Shown: piece after piece, positions 17,200 through 26,032 of the stretch
How the letters are laid out: every line of letters begins with the position of its first letter
How positions within the stretch are numbered: the stretch's first letter is position 1
Made by a program: the position numbers and the translations under genes
DNA from: an uncultured Caproiciproducens sp.
GTDB lineage: Bacteria; Bacillota; Clostridia; Oscillospirales; Acutalibacteraceae
Length of the DNA: 64,000 nt
Direction of reading: 5' to 3'
Assembly: GCF_963664915.1 (NCBI RefSeq)
Contig: NZ_OY761810.1
Span: forward strand, 634,661 to 698,660
The notes under the pieces: generated by a model
Told to the model about the DNA's origin: nothing
The model's database searches: none
Seen by the model: the letters and a program-made list of their open reading frames with translations, nothing else

Positions 17200-17904
17200 T
17201 TATATATAATGGATCTCCACGCCACCGAGCTGCACATTACCCGTGAGGGTGAGCTGAGGTGCATTTTCCGCGGGCTGGGATAAGCGGATATCATTGTCCA
17301 CTCCGCCTAAGCTCGCACGCAGATTGTCTTTTACACGCCAATGCTTTGGAATAAATAACTTGATCGCGCCGAAGCTGCAGTCAAGAAATATTTCGGCTCC
17401 GTCCGGACTGAGCTGCGCCTGGTCGAAAAAAAGTTCCAAAGCGCCGAAGGAAACGAAAAACTGTCCGCTTTTCAGGCAATCCCCGTGCAGGTACTTGCTG
17501 GACGCGCCAAAGCTCACCTTGGAATACGGGTTGTTGTCGTCAATATTCTCGGTGGTCTGGTGGCCGTGCCCAAATTCATCATGCCAATACATCTTGCTTT
17601 TCGGATGGCTGTGGAAGAGAAAGCTGAATCCCATACTGGCGAACACGGCGGCCAATATCAGCAGCCATAAGGAAATTTCAATGAGATGGAGAGGTTGCCG
17701 GTAAATGATATAAAGAAATGCCAATGGTACAAATACTCCAAAATAATTCCGATCGGCCAAACTGTGGATCACCAATGCCGTAAGCAAAACCGTCGCCAGT
17801 ATGCTGATAAACCCGATTTGCCCGAAAGATCCTATTTGACTGGCAATAACAAATATTGCCGACAGTAAAAAGAAGAATCCCCAAAACCAATTTCTATTTT
17901 TCAT
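17200..17904 (-). CDS. LiaF-like membrane protein
   Basis: This 234-residue protein has about four membrane segments in residues 5-110. It then has a soluble C-terminal beta domain (SFGASSKYLHGDCLKSGQ.FVSFGALELFFDQAQLSPDGAEIFLDCSFGAI..FIPKHW) that resembles the C-terminal domain of LiaF/cell-wall-active antibiotic response proteins. In LiaF this domain restrains a histidine kinase. Here the partner gene is a LytTR DNA-binding protein whose stop overlaps this start by four bases (ATGA), and no kinase is nearby. It probably modulates or is controlled by that regulator, as in other LytTR/DUF pairs where the membrane protein inhibits the LytTR protein. Confidence 0.75.
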   Translation of the reverse strand: MKNRNWFWGFFFLLSAIFVIASQIGSFGQIGFISILATVLLTALVIHSLADRNYFGVFVPLAFLYIIYRQPLHLIEISLWLLILAAVFASMGFSFLFHSHPKSKMYWHDEFGHGHQTTENIDDNNPYSKVSFGASSKYLHGDCLKSGQFFVSFGALELFFDQAQLSPDGAEIFLDCSFGAIKLFIPKHWRVKDNLRASLGGVDNDIRLSQPAENAPQLTLTGNVQLGGVEIHYI

Positions 17905-18359
17905 AAGTGACTCCTTTCATTTAAACGCTGCCGCAGTTCCCCGTAGTAGTACCGTGACACGTATACCTGTTTGTGACTGTTGATAAACTGAACCAGACTG
18001 GAAGCGGTGAGGTTGCGCGTAATTGAGTACACCTGCATAATATTGACGATTGTCGATTTAGCCGCACGCACAAAGTGTTTCGGGAGGATTTCCTCCAGCT
18101 CATACAGGCGGTACTTAATGAGATAGGCGTCGTCAGCGGTGTGGGCGTAAATGTGCTCCCCTTCGGTTTCAAAAAACAGAACCTCATCCAGCGGAAAATA
18201 GAATTCCTGATTCTGTTTATAGAAGGTGATTTTAGCTCCCGGTGAGGACTGCTCCAAAATATACTGATGTATTTTTTGGATTGTGTCATCCACGCGGCCG
18301 CAGCGGATTAACACTTCATCCTCATCCAAATCATTGACTAACTCAATGCGTATCTTCAC
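17901..18359 (-). CDS. LytTR-family DNA-binding regulator
   Basis: This short regulator has about 152 residues, with a poorly conserved first 45 and then a LytTR domain (EFYFPLDEVLFFETEGEHIYAHT, LPKHFVRAAKSTIVNIMQV, FINSHKQVYVSRYYYGELRQRL). There is no receiver domain, as in stand-alone LytTR proteins. The frame is open much further upstream (to 18569), but that part overlaps a non-coding region. A GTG at 18359 preceded by GAGGGGG is the likely start. It is coupled to the LiaF-like membrane gene (4-base overlap), and the pair resembles LytTR regulatory systems in which the membrane partner restrains the DNA-binding protein. Confidence 0.8.
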   Translation of the reverse strand: MKIRIELVNDLDEDEVLIRCGRVDDTIQKIHQYILEQSSPGAKITFYKQNQEFYFPLDEVLFFETEGEHIYAHTADDAYLIKYRLYELEEILPKHFVRAAKSTIVNIMQVYSITRNLTASSLVQFINSHKQVYVSRYYYGELRQRLNERSHL

Positions 18360-18493
18360 CAAATCACCCCCTCTGCAAACATTATAGCGGGTTTTGAGCA
18401 ATGTGGAAAGGGCTAAGGGCCATCTGGTTGCATTATACCGGCAACAGGTTAAAAAAGTCGGGTGAGATGAAGTTTTTGCCGGCTGTATCCGAT

Positions 18494-18533
18494 AAAAAAG
18501 GAGCATCCCCTCTAAAAGGGCATGCTCTTTTTT
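18494..18533 (-). terminator. intrinsic terminator of the als operon
   Basis: GGAGCATCCCC pairs with GGGCATGCTC flanked by A6 and T6 runs, so it can work on both strands. It is the first terminator after rpiB. Confidence 0.7.
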
Positions 18534-18649
18534 CGTTGCCTGCGGCACTGTATGCCACACAAACCTCAACTATCTATTTTTCAAGGACAGGTCCTGTCCC
18601 CTCAAATGGATCGCCTTGCTTTAATAGTCCCGGGGATTTTGTTTATGAG

Positions 18650-19108
18650 CTACGGTTTCATGAGCAGAGTGCTTTTTTCGATCTCTGTAATCATGTCAAT
18701 CCGCTTTTGGTGTCTGCCGCCCTCATACTCGCCTGAAAGCCAGGCATCCAGAATCATGAGGGCCAAGTCTGAACCAACCACTCTTGATCCCATCGCTAAA
18801 ACATTCGTGTCATTGTGCTGCCGGGAAAGAAGAGCAGAATAGGGTTCGCTGCACACGACGGCCCTGATACCGGGTACCTTATTGGCAGAAATCGATATTC
18901 CGACCCCGGTTCCGCAAAGAACAATCCCCTTATCATATTTTCCGCTGACCACCGCGTTGGCCACAGCTTGCCCGTAAATAGGATAATCCGTGCGCTCCGC
19001 CGTCAACGTTCCGAAATCATGATATTCAATTCCTTTTTCGGTCAAATGCTCTAAGATCCTCGCCTTTAACTCTAGGCCAACATGGTCGCTGCCAACTGCA
19101 ATTTTCAT
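18650..19108 (-). CDS. rpiB: ribose-5-phosphate / allose-6-phosphate isomerase RpiB
   Basis: This 152-residue protein is an RpiB/LacAB-family sugar-phosphate isomerase. It has the start MKIAVGSDHVG (substrate Asp/His), IVLCGTGVGISISANKVPGIRA (the active-site Cys and phosphate loop), and LSRQHNDTNVLAMGSRVVG. E. coli RpiB also isomerises allose 6-phosphate to allulose 6-phosphate and maps beside the als genes. Here it is the last gene of an als operon, so it very likely supplies the isomerase step between AlsK and AlsE. GGAGG precedes the start. Confidence 0.9.
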   Translation of the reverse strand: MKIAVGSDHVGLELKARILEHLTEKGIEYHDFGTLTAERTDYPIYGQAVANAVVSGKYDKGIVLCGTGVGISISANKVPGIRAVVCSEPYSALLSRQHNDTNVLAMGSRVVGSDLALMILDAWLSGEYEGGRHQKRIDMITEIEKSTLLMKP

Positions 19109-19190
19109 AATTTCCTCCGGTCCTTCTGTAAATTATGGTAACAGCACCTTTGAGCGCTGTTACCATAAGTGAAGAAATGGTTTTGAAAGA

Positions 19191-20192
19191 CTATTCTGCG
19201 ACTATCTTTGATTCAATCGGAATCGTGGGCGGTGCAACGTTAGGATCGATTTTCGGCTGGTCCTTCACTGCTTTAATCATTTCATTAAGGGCAGTTACGC
19301 CGATTGCTGCTGAATCCTGCGCAATTGTTGCGGAAAGCTGCTTGCTTTTTATGGAGGCCAATGCCTCTGTAGTACCGTCCGTGCCCACTACGATAATTTT
19401 GCCGAGTTGGTTTGCATTAATAACGGCTTGCAGCGCTCCAAGAGCCATTGTATCGTTGCAGCAGTAAATTGCTTTCAAGTCTGGATTCTGCTGGATAAAG
19501 CTTGTTGCAACATCAAGTGCTTTCTGTCTGTCCCAGTCCGCCGGGAGACTGCCTACCACTTTAAATTTGCTGTTTGCGGCAAATGCTTTTGTTGCGCCTT
19601 GTTTTCTGGATTCCCCTGAAACGTTTCCTGCTTTGCCTTCAATAATTGCGACCTTACCGCCGTCTGGAATCTTGCTGATAATGTAATCTGCTCCTTTGCC
19701 GCCGACCGCGACATTATCTGTTGTAGCGAAGGAAATTACACTTCCGCCTGCTTTTTTCAATGCGTCAAGATCAATTTTTTCATCTATGTTCATAACATAG
19801 ATACCCTTTTGGTTTGCTTTAACAATTGCCGGAATCAGGCTGACCGGGGAAAGCGGGGCTACGCCGATTGCTTTATAGTTTTTGTTAAGACAGTTTTCAA
19901 CGATCTTCAGCTGGCCTTCTGTGTCATCCTCAGACTGTGCCGCATAGATGTCAACTTTAATGTTGAGTTCTTTTGCTTTTGCTTCGATTCCCTCTTTCAT
20001 TTTGACCCAAAAGTCGCCTGAAAGGGTCTTCAAAACGATAGCGTATTGAGCGTCTCCAGTTGCACTTGTGGCAGCCGGCTGAGAGGCACCGCCCGCAGGT
20101 GCGGAAGAGGCCGCCGGTGTTTGGGAACAGCCGACAAACAGGGTTGCGATCATGGTAATTGCAAGTATTGCCGATAGAATACGTTTTTTCAT
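19191..20192 (-). CDS. alsB: D-allose-binding lipoprotein
   Basis: This 333-residue ribose-type (LacI-fold) binding protein is exported as a lipoprotein (LFVGC near residue 22, then a Ser/Ala/Pro linker). It follows E. coli AlsB closely: YAIVLKTLSGDFWVKMKEGI, NKNYKAIGVAPLSPVSL, MNIDEKIDLDALKKAGG, TTDNVAVGGKGAD, VAIIEGKAGNVSGE and PADWDRQKALDVATS. It captures D-allose outside the cell and passes it to AlsC/AlsA. Separation from the other transporter genes by alsE and alsK is unlike the E. coli order. AGGAGG precedes the ATG. Confidence 0.88.
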   Translation of the reverse strand: MKKRILSAILAITMIATLFVGCSQTPAASSAPAGGASQPAATSATGDAQYAIVLKTLSGDFWVKMKEGIEAKAKELNIKVDIYAAQSEDDTEGQLKIVENCLNKNYKAIGVAPLSPVSLIPAIVKANQKGIYVMNIDEKIDLDALKKAGGSVISFATTDNVAVGGKGADYIISKIPDGGKVAIIEGKAGNVSGESRKQGATKAFAANSKFKVVGSLPADWDRQKALDVATSFIQQNPDLKAIYCCNDTMALGALQAVINANQLGKIIVVGTDGTTEALASIKSKQLSATIAQDSAAIGVTALNEMIKAVKDQPKIDPNVAPPTIPIESKIVAE

Positions 20193-20261
20193 ACAATTTT
20201 CCTCCTAAATTTTGATCTTCTTTATGTTACAATCCGCATGAAACAATGCGGATATTAACAA

Positions 20262-21179
20262 CTACTTACCTGTCAATTTCTTGTACGCATAATCCGCGCT
20301 GCCAACCACTCCGCTTTGCGGCGTATGCTCAGAAAAGACAATTTGAAGGTTCTCGGCAGGATATGGCTTACGCGTGGACTTATAAATCGCATCCACCAGC
20401 ACAGCCTTTGGAAAACCATTCATGGAAATAACACCACCGCCAATAACGATGTGATCAGGATCCAGTATATTAATTTCCGTTGAAATCGGAATCGCCAAAT
20501 CTCTTACATATTGGGTAATAAGTTCATGATCCCCATGTTCTTTAAAAGCATTGGAAATATCCGTTTCCGGAAAATGTTCTTTTACCAGTTCCTCCAGGTG
20601 CCTGCCGGAGCATATTACTTCCGAACAGCCCCGGTTTCCGCAGGTACATCTCTGCGTTAAGCCGTACATGGGGATGTGCCCCAGTTCGCCTGCGACGCCG
20701 TTTTTTCCGCCGTAAAATTTACCTTCAATATAGATTGCATTGCCCAAACCTGTACCAACGTAAAAACCCAAGATGGTTTTGCCGCTGTTGAGATTTAAAT
20801 GGCCGATATCATATTGCAGTAAAAAATTAACATCTCTGTCTATAAAAACCGGAACACCCAAAAGTGCCGACAGAGGATCTGGAATGTTGATGTTGTCAAG
20901 TCCTCCCAGATTCGGAGTGGAATAAAGGATTTTTTTGTCCTTGCTCACGATGGATGGAATTCCAATTGCGACCGCTTCCACATCCTCTTGTGCATCGAAT
21001 TGATTGATATAGTCTGAAATTCTTTCAGCAAGTGTGTTGATGACCTGCCCTGTGGATAGAGTGGAACTGGGCATCTTTATAAAATTACTGAGTTCTCCAT
21101 CCTTCGTGACCATACCCATTCGGAAGTTTGTTCCGCCTATATCGATACCGATTACGTATTTTTTCATTTTATCATCCAT
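20262..21179 (-). CDS. alsK: D-allose kinase, ROK family
   Basis: This 305-residue ROK-family sugar kinase has the ATP loop GIDIGGTNFRMG near the start, and PSIVSKDKKILYSTPNLGG with RDVNFLLQYD, which match E. coli AlsK. It also has the catalytic/zinc region GVAGELGHIPMYGLTQRCTCGNRGCSEVICSG. It should phosphorylate D-allose to allose 6-phosphate. An internal ATG four codons downstream (MKKYVIG) could also be the start, and neither has a strong ribosome binding site. It lies between alsE and alsB in the operon. Confidence 0.85.
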   Translation of the reverse strand: MDDKMKKYVIGIDIGGTNFRMGMVTKDGELSNFIKMPSSTLSTGQVINTLAERISDYINQFDAQEDVEAVAIGIPSIVSKDKKILYSTPNLGGLDNINIPDPLSALLGVPVFIDRDVNFLLQYDIGHLNLNSGKTILGFYVGTGLGNAIYIEGKFYGGKNGVAGELGHIPMYGLTQRCTCGNRGCSEVICSGRHLEELVKEHFPETDISNAFKEHGDHELITQYVRDLAIPISTEINILDPDHIVIGGGVISMNGFPKAVLVDAIYKSTRKPYPAENLQIVFSEHTPQSGVVGSADYAYKKLTGK

Positions 21180-21242
21180 TCCGCTGCTGCTATTGTAATA
21201 TTGTTTTCATTAGGCGTCAGCTTTCGAAAAGCTAAAGAGGGA

Positions 21243-21926
21243 TCAATTACTGTTAATTTGTTCATTAAAAATCTTCTGCATTTTATCCCACGCGGCCGGC
21301 AAATCCTTGTCAAGACCGAACAGCCCTGAGGAACCTACAATAAACACCTCGACTCCGGCGTTATAAAGCTCCTTGAACGTTTTCTCGTTGCAGGACCCAT
21401 CCACTTCAATTAAATAGTGGTACCCGTTTTGTTCCTTTAATTTTTTAGCTTCTTTGATTTTATCGAGCATTTCACGGATAAACGGCTGACCGGCAAAACC
21501 CGGGTCGACACTCATAATCGTGACTTTATCCAAAAGATGCAGATAGGGCTGAATGCTCGAAATCGGCGTGGCGGGGTTTAATACAACACCGACTTTGCAA
21601 TTGAATGACTTTATTTTATTGATGATGCGGAAGGCTTGCGCGTTGATGGTTTCGGCGTGGGGGCAAATATAGCCCGCACCCGCTTTTGCCAGGCTTTCAA
21701 TATAGTCATCAGGGTCCGTAACCATCAGATGGCAGTCAATCGGAATGGTGGCAATTGAACTGAGCATCTTAACAAAGTCGGGCGAAAGCGTAATGTTCTT
21801 TACAAAATGCCCATCCATAATATCAACATGATAAAAATCCGCTTTTTGGTTTAGAAATTCCACCTGCTGCTTAATATTCAGCAAATCCATGCACATGAGT
21901 GACGGTGAAAATTTTGATTTACTCAT
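21243..21926 (-). CDS. alsE: D-allulose-6-phosphate 3-epimerase
   Basis: This 227-residue TIM-barrel epimerase belongs to the ribulose-phosphate 3-epimerase superfamily. Near-identical stretches to AlsE include SPSLMCMDLL, HVDIMDGHFV, DCHLMVTDPDDYI, SVDPGFAGQPFI and IEVDGSCNEKTF. The metal-binding His and Asp residues in DIMDGHF and DCHLM and the late Asp in EVDGSC are present. It converts allulose 6-phosphate to fructose 6-phosphate, which enters glycolysis. GGAGG precedes the ATG. Confidence 0.9.
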   Translation of the reverse strand: MSKSKFSPSLMCMDLLNIKQQVEFLNQKADFYHVDIMDGHFVKNITLSPDFVKMLSSIATIPIDCHLMVTDPDDYIESLAKAGAGYICPHAETINAQAFRIINKIKSFNCKVGVVLNPATPISSIQPYLHLLDKVTIMSVDPGFAGQPFIREMLDKIKEAKKLKEQNGYHYLIEVDGSCNEKTFKELYNAGVEVFIVGSSGLFGLDKDLPAAWDKMQKIFNEQINSN

Positions 21927-21944
21927 AGTTACCTCCTTTGAGTA

Positions 21945-22907
21945 TTATTTTTTAGATGCGACAAAACGATCAAAAGCGACTGAAATAATGATCAGTGCGC
22001 CCATAACAATCTGCTGGTAGCTGCTTGAAACAGTCAGTACATTCATGCCATAGTTGATAACGCCGATGATCAGACCGCCCATCACTACGCCGAAAATCTT
22101 GCCTTTGCCCCCGAAGAAGCTCGTTCCGCCAATGATAGCGGCCGCAATGGCGTAAGTTTCAAACCCTGTTGCAGCGGCAGGCTCGGCGGCACCGACGCGT
22201 CCCAGCAAAACCACACCGGCGATTCCGCCGCAAATTCCGGAAATGATAAATACAATGAGGGTATGCAGTTTTACATTGATTCCGGAAAACCACGCTGCTT
22301 CTTTGTTTCCGCCGAGTGCATAAATATTTCGTCCCAGCTTTGTCTTAACGGTTAAAAATCCAAGAATGACCGCTGTAATAAGAGCGAAAATAACAGGAAT
22401 CGGAATTCCTATGAAAGAACTGCTCAGCCCAAGGGTAAACGAGGTTGGAAAACCAAATACCGAGCTTGCATTGGAGATAATCAGGGTAACTCCTCTGAAA
22501 ATTGCCTGCGTACCAAGAGTGATGATAAATGGATGCAAGCCGGTTGAGTTAATCAGCATCCCGTTAACCAGACCCAGTATCGCGCCGGAAAATACGCCTA
22601 AGACGGCGGCCTGTACCGGGTTCATTCCGCCCACCATCAACTTTGCCGTAACCATGCCCGTTAAAGCAACCGTCGAACCAACAGAAAGATCGATGCCTGC
22701 AATCAGGATTGCAAAGAATTCACCAAGTGCGATTAAAATATTAACTGAACTTTGCGTAAGTATTTGTGACACACTGGATGCCGAAAATACGTATTGGGGT
22801 TTAAACGCCGCCAGGATTAAAAGCAGAAGAAGCAAGATCCCCATGGTTCCATATTTTTGCCAGACATCGTTAAAGGACAATCTGTTGTTTTTTGTTGTTT
22901 TTTCCAA
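21945..22907 (-). CDS. alsC: D-allose ABC transporter permease
   Basis: This 320-residue RbsC/AlsC-type permease has eight to ten membrane helices. It has the family segments LIALGEFFAILIAGIDLSVGS, LINSTGLHPFIITLGT, the cytoplasmic loop GRNIYALGGNKEAAWFSGI and AAIIGGTSFFGGKGKI near the end. It starts at a TTG at 22907 with GAGGTG seven bases upstream, two bases after the alsA stop region, so the two are coupled. It forms the membrane channel for allose uptake. Confidence 0.9.
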   Translation of the reverse strand: MEKTTKNNRLSFNDVWQKYGTMGILLLLLLILAAFKPQYVFSASSVSQILTQSSVNILIALGEFFAILIAGIDLSVGSTVALTGMVTAKLMVGGMNPVQAAVLGVFSGAILGLVNGMLINSTGLHPFIITLGTQAIFRGVTLIISNASSVFGFPTSFTLGLSSSFIGIPIPVIFALITAVILGFLTVKTKLGRNIYALGGNKEAAWFSGINVKLHTLIVFIISGICGGIAGVVLLGRVGAAEPAAATGFETYAIAAAIIGGTSFFGGKGKIFGVVMGGLIIGVINYGMNVLTVSSSYQQIVMGALIIISVAFDRFVASKK

Positions 22908-22908
22908 T

Positions 22909-24444
22909 TCAATTCACCTCATTAGTAATTTCGCTGGTTGACATACGCATAATATTTTCTTCCGTCGCTTCATTGATGTTAAATGCCATCGCGATTCTGC
23001 CTTCTCTAAACACACAGATCGTATCGCACACTGCGAGAAGCTCCGGCAATTCGGACGAAACAACCAACACCCCTCTGCCTTTATTGGCAAGGGCGCGCAT
23101 CAGCGCGTGGATTTCACTTTTACTTCCGATGTCGATGCCCTTCGTAGGTTCATCAAATATAATCAGCTGTGAATCCGCAGCCATCCATTTGGCGAGAATG
23201 ACTTTTTGCTGGTTTCCGCCGGAAAGCTCAGTGATATTTTGTTGAACGCTGGAGCACTTGACCCGCAAGTTTTTGCATTGTTCTTTTGCACATTCGTTGT
23301 CGAATTTATCACTCACGAGCCCCACGGTTCCCTGCGCCTTTGAACTTTTGATATATGGAAGCAGCGATATGTTTCTCTTAATATCAAACGTGTCGATAAA
23401 ACCGTTTTCACGTCTGTTTTCGGTTACCATGGCAAGACCGTTTTTAATCGCAGCGTAAGGGTTTTTTGTATCAATTTTTTTACCGTCTAAAAAAACTTCA
23501 CCCGCTGATTTTGGTTCAGAGCCAAAAATCGCATTCATCATTTCACTGCGCCCGGAACCTACCAGTCCGGCAAAGCCAAGAATTTCGCCCTTATGAAGCT
23601 GAAAGGATACATCCCGCACTCTTTTGTCCTTGCGGGAAAGATGCTTCACTTCAAAAATAACGGGTTCCTTGCTAAAATCGCTGATTGTTTCATTGTTGAA
23701 TTTTTCCTTGACTTCACGGCCGACCATCATTGTAATGAGGTCGTTAATTTCGACATCCGCGACTTCCCTTGTACCAACAAATGTGCCGTCTTTTAACACG
23801 GTTACCCTGTCGCCGATTTCTTTGATTTCCTTCATTTTGTGGGATATATAGACAATCCCTTTTCCTTCACTTTTCAACTGCTTGATAATTTCAAACAGAT
23901 GATCAACTTCTTCCAGAGTAAGTGACGCCGTTGGTTCATCCATAATGATCACCTCGGCATTACATGCTAACGCCTTTGCGATTTCTATCTGCTGTTTTTC
24001 AGAAATACTCAATTCCTCAACAAAAGTTTTCGGGTCGCGCTTGAGCCCGATCTTCTTCAGAAGTTCCAGCGTTATCTCGCGCATTGCTTTGTTATCCACA
24101 ACGCTGACGCCTGCAATTTTTTTGGTCAGAAGCTTTCCTACAAACAGGTTTTCCTGAATGGAAAGCTCGTTAATCACACTGAGTTCCTGATAAATAATGC
24201 TGATTCCATTATCATAAGAATCCTTTGGTGTAAGGCGGGAGTATTCTTTTCCGTTTACAACGATTGTGCCTTGAGACGGCTCATATACCCCGCTCAGAAT
24301 TTTCATCAGTGTGGATTTTCCGGCCCCATTTTCGCCCAGAAGAACATGAACTTCCCCCGGTTTGATATCAAATGAAATGTCTTTGAGTGCGATAACCCCC
24401 GGAAATTTTTTGGTTACGCCTTTCATTTCTACCAATGCTTTCAT
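22909..24444 (-). CDS. alsA: D-allose ABC transporter ATP-binding protein
   Basis: This 511-residue protein has two ABC domains, as is usual for RbsA/AlsA/MglA. The first has a Walker A GENGAGKSTLMK (about 36-47), a signature LSISEKQQIEIAKAL and Walker B VIIMDEPTASL. The second domain has a degenerate Walker A (GLVGSGRSEMMN) but a good signature (LSGGNQQKVILAKWM) and Walker B (IIFDEPTKGID). The asymmetry is normal for this family. AAGGAGG precedes the ATG. It is the first gene of the als operon, directly behind two LacI-type operators. Confidence 0.9.
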   Translation of the reverse strand: MKALVEMKGVTKKFPGVIALKDISFDIKPGEVHVLLGENGAGKSTLMKILSGVYEPSQGTIVVNGKEYSRLTPKDSYDNGISIIYQELSVINELSIQENLFVGKLLTKKIAGVSVVDNKAMREITLELLKKIGLKRDPKTFVEELSISEKQQIEIAKALACNAEVIIMDEPTASLTLEEVDHLFEIIKQLKSEGKGIVYISHKMKEIKEIGDRVTVLKDGTFVGTREVADVEINDLITMMVGREVKEKFNNETISDFSKEPVIFEVKHLSRKDKRVRDVSFQLHKGEILGFAGLVGSGRSEMMNAIFGSEPKSAGEVFLDGKKIDTKNPYAAIKNGLAMVTENRRENGFIDTFDIKRNISLLPYIKSSKAQGTVGLVSDKFDNECAKEQCKNLRVKCSSVQQNITELSGGNQQKVILAKWMAADSQLIIFDEPTKGIDIGSKSEIHALMRALANKGRGVLVVSSELPELLAVCDTICVFREGRIAMAFNINEATEENIMRMSTSEITNEVN

Positions 24445-24528
24445 AATGACCTCCTTGTAGATACTTTATGGTATCGCTTTTAGTTTCACCTTTTTGCCGG
24501 TAGCTATGCTTATTTTGTCTAAAATGGT

Positions 24529-24544
24529 GAGTAAAGGTTTACTC
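24529..24544. promoter_or_regulatory. als operator O1 (LacI-type palindrome)
   Basis: GAGTAAAGGTTTACTC, a perfect 7-bp arm palindrome with a GG centre, 85 bp upstream of alsA. Confidence 0.65.
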
Positions 24545-24601
24545 AAATAAATAAAAAATCGGTTGGTTTTTCTTGTTCTGTCATCTTCTTTATATTTATG
24601 G

Positions 24602-24621
24602 TTGAGTAATCCTTTACTCAA
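24602..24621. promoter_or_regulatory. als operator O2 (LacI-type palindrome)
   Basis: TTGAGTAATCCTTTACTCAA, closely related to O1, 75 bp from it (about seven helical turns). The spacing would allow looping or cooperative binding. Confidence 0.65.
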
Positions 24622-24636
24622 TTTCGAAAAATAAAG

Positions 24637-24651
24637 GGAGACAGAATCTCC
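24637..24651 (-). terminator. terminator of the LacI-type regulator
   Basis: Short hairpin GGAGA/TCTCC within AAATAAA and TTTATTT flanks; on the minus strand it is followed by CTTTATTTTT. It lies between the regulator stop and operator O2. Confidence 0.55.
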
Positions 24652-24667
24652 ATTTATTTAGACGGGT

Positions 24668-25660
24668 TCAGGTTGTACCGCGTACAGATAATTCAACGGG
24701 AACAACTTCATTTGTGCTTTTAACATCCTCATGATGAATACATTTCATAAGAATGCTGACACATTGTTTGCCGATTTCATCTGTGTTTTGGATGATTGTC
24801 GTAATGGGCGGATTACAAAATTCGCCAAGGGTAATTCCATCGAATCCGGTAATCTTAACCTGCTGAGGAACCTGAATGCCATTTTCTGTCAAGGCATGTA
24901 AAGCGCTCAGTGCAATCACATCATTACAGGCGAAAATCCCGTCAAATTTTGTACCCGCTGCAATAATCGTGTTCATCTTGTCTTTTGCTTTCTTGTAATC
25001 AACCGTAACATCTACCTGTAAATCCATTTGGACGGGTAAATTATATTTTTCGTGAGCCTTAACATAACCTTCATAACGCTGTCGGATAGGAGAAAGCCAC
25101 CGTTTGTCACGCAGCATTATAATTCGTTTGCATCCTTTACGAATCAGCTCCTCGGTTGCTAAAAACCCACCTTCGACATTGTCGGACTGCACAAGAAACT
25201 TCGCTTCTTTCGGCCTTCTGTCAATATAAACAATCGGAATATCATATATCTTTTCCAATGGGCGGGGATGCAGCTGACCTGATATGCATATAATTCCGTC
25301 GACATTTTTAGCAATTAGATTTTCAACGTGTAAATTTTCGAGTTCTTCATCTTCGTTAGAGTCACACACAAAAAGCGAATAATTATATGGTGTGATGTAG
25401 TTTTCAATTGAACGAATGATTTTTGCAAAAAATTCATTGGTGACGTCCGGAACAAGTATCCCTATGCTTTGGCTTATATTCGTACGCAAACTCTTTGCAC
25501 TGAGGTTAAGCTTATAGTTATATTTCTCAATAATACTTAAAACTTTTTTCTCAGTTTCAGGTGAATAACGGCCATTCTTATTGAGGATCCTGGAAACTGT
25601 CGCAATAGAAACATTCGACATTTTCGCAATATCTACCATAGATATTTTTTTGTTATCCAT
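24668..25660 (-). CDS. LacI-family repressor of the als operon
   Basis: This 330-residue regulator has an N-terminal helix-turn-helix (MVDIAKMSNVSIATVSRILN, residues 8-27), a hinge helix (LSAKSLRTNISQ) and a periplasmic-binding-like sensor domain (IGILVPDVTNEFFAKIIRS, FDGIFACNDVIALSAL, ITGFDGITLGEF). It lies upstream of and co-directional with alsA. Palindromes of one type occur before alsA (two) and before this gene (one), which points to autoregulation and als control. The ligand is probably allose or a phosphorylated derivative. E. coli uses an RpiR-type regulator instead. Confidence 0.87.
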   Translation of the reverse strand: MDNKKISMVDIAKMSNVSIATVSRILNKNGRYSPETEKKVLSIIEKYNYKLNLSAKSLRTNISQSIGILVPDVTNEFFAKIIRSIENYITPYNYSLFVCDSNEDEELENLHVENLIAKNVDGIICISGQLHPRPLEKIYDIPIVYIDRRPKEAKFLVQSDNVEGGFLATEELIRKGCKRIIMLRDKRWLSPIRQRYEGYVKAHEKYNLPVQMDLQVDVTVDYKKAKDKMNTIIAAGTKFDGIFACNDVIALSALHALTENGIQVPQQVKITGFDGITLGEFCNPPITTIIQNTDEIGKQCVSILMKCIHHEDVKSTNEVVPVELSVRGTT

Positions 25661-25696
25661 AATACTCCCACAATCGTATTTTCAGAATAACGATTT

Positions 25697-25712
25697 GAGC
25701 AATCGTTTACTC
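25697..25712. promoter_or_regulatory. als operator O3 upstream of the regulator
   Basis: GAGCAATCGTTTACTC matches O1 and O2 at most positions and lies 37 bp before the regulator start, fitting autoregulation. Confidence 0.6.
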
Positions 25713-26032
25713 ACTGTCCATAATATACACTTTGGCAGTCATTTTGTCAATATAATTTAGCGAATATATTAATAATTGTGTTAATCAACAAAAAATCGCA
25801 GTCAATTTATCAATAATCACGGCCGAAAATCAGAACTCAAACCCAATTACAGAGACTGATAACCAAATCCGAATCGCGCGGTGAAGCACGGCTGTTTTTC
25901 CGTGAATGATACTGTCGCCAAACTTAAGAGGACAAATCAATCACATAGTCACTTTGAGAAAAATAGCTCTGCTTTCTTCGTTACAAGTTTCGGGATCAGG
26001 TTTGTGATTTTCGACAAAACTGCCGATCAATT
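25713..26032. other. intergenic region, nothing recognised
   Basis: About 320 bases between the als regulator promoter and the MFS stop. No ORF with a ribosome binding site, no clear terminator. Confidence 0.35.

Noticed and set aside
22366..22941. 191-codon plus-strand frame opposite alsC
   Set aside because: Shadow of a high-quality membrane protein gene.
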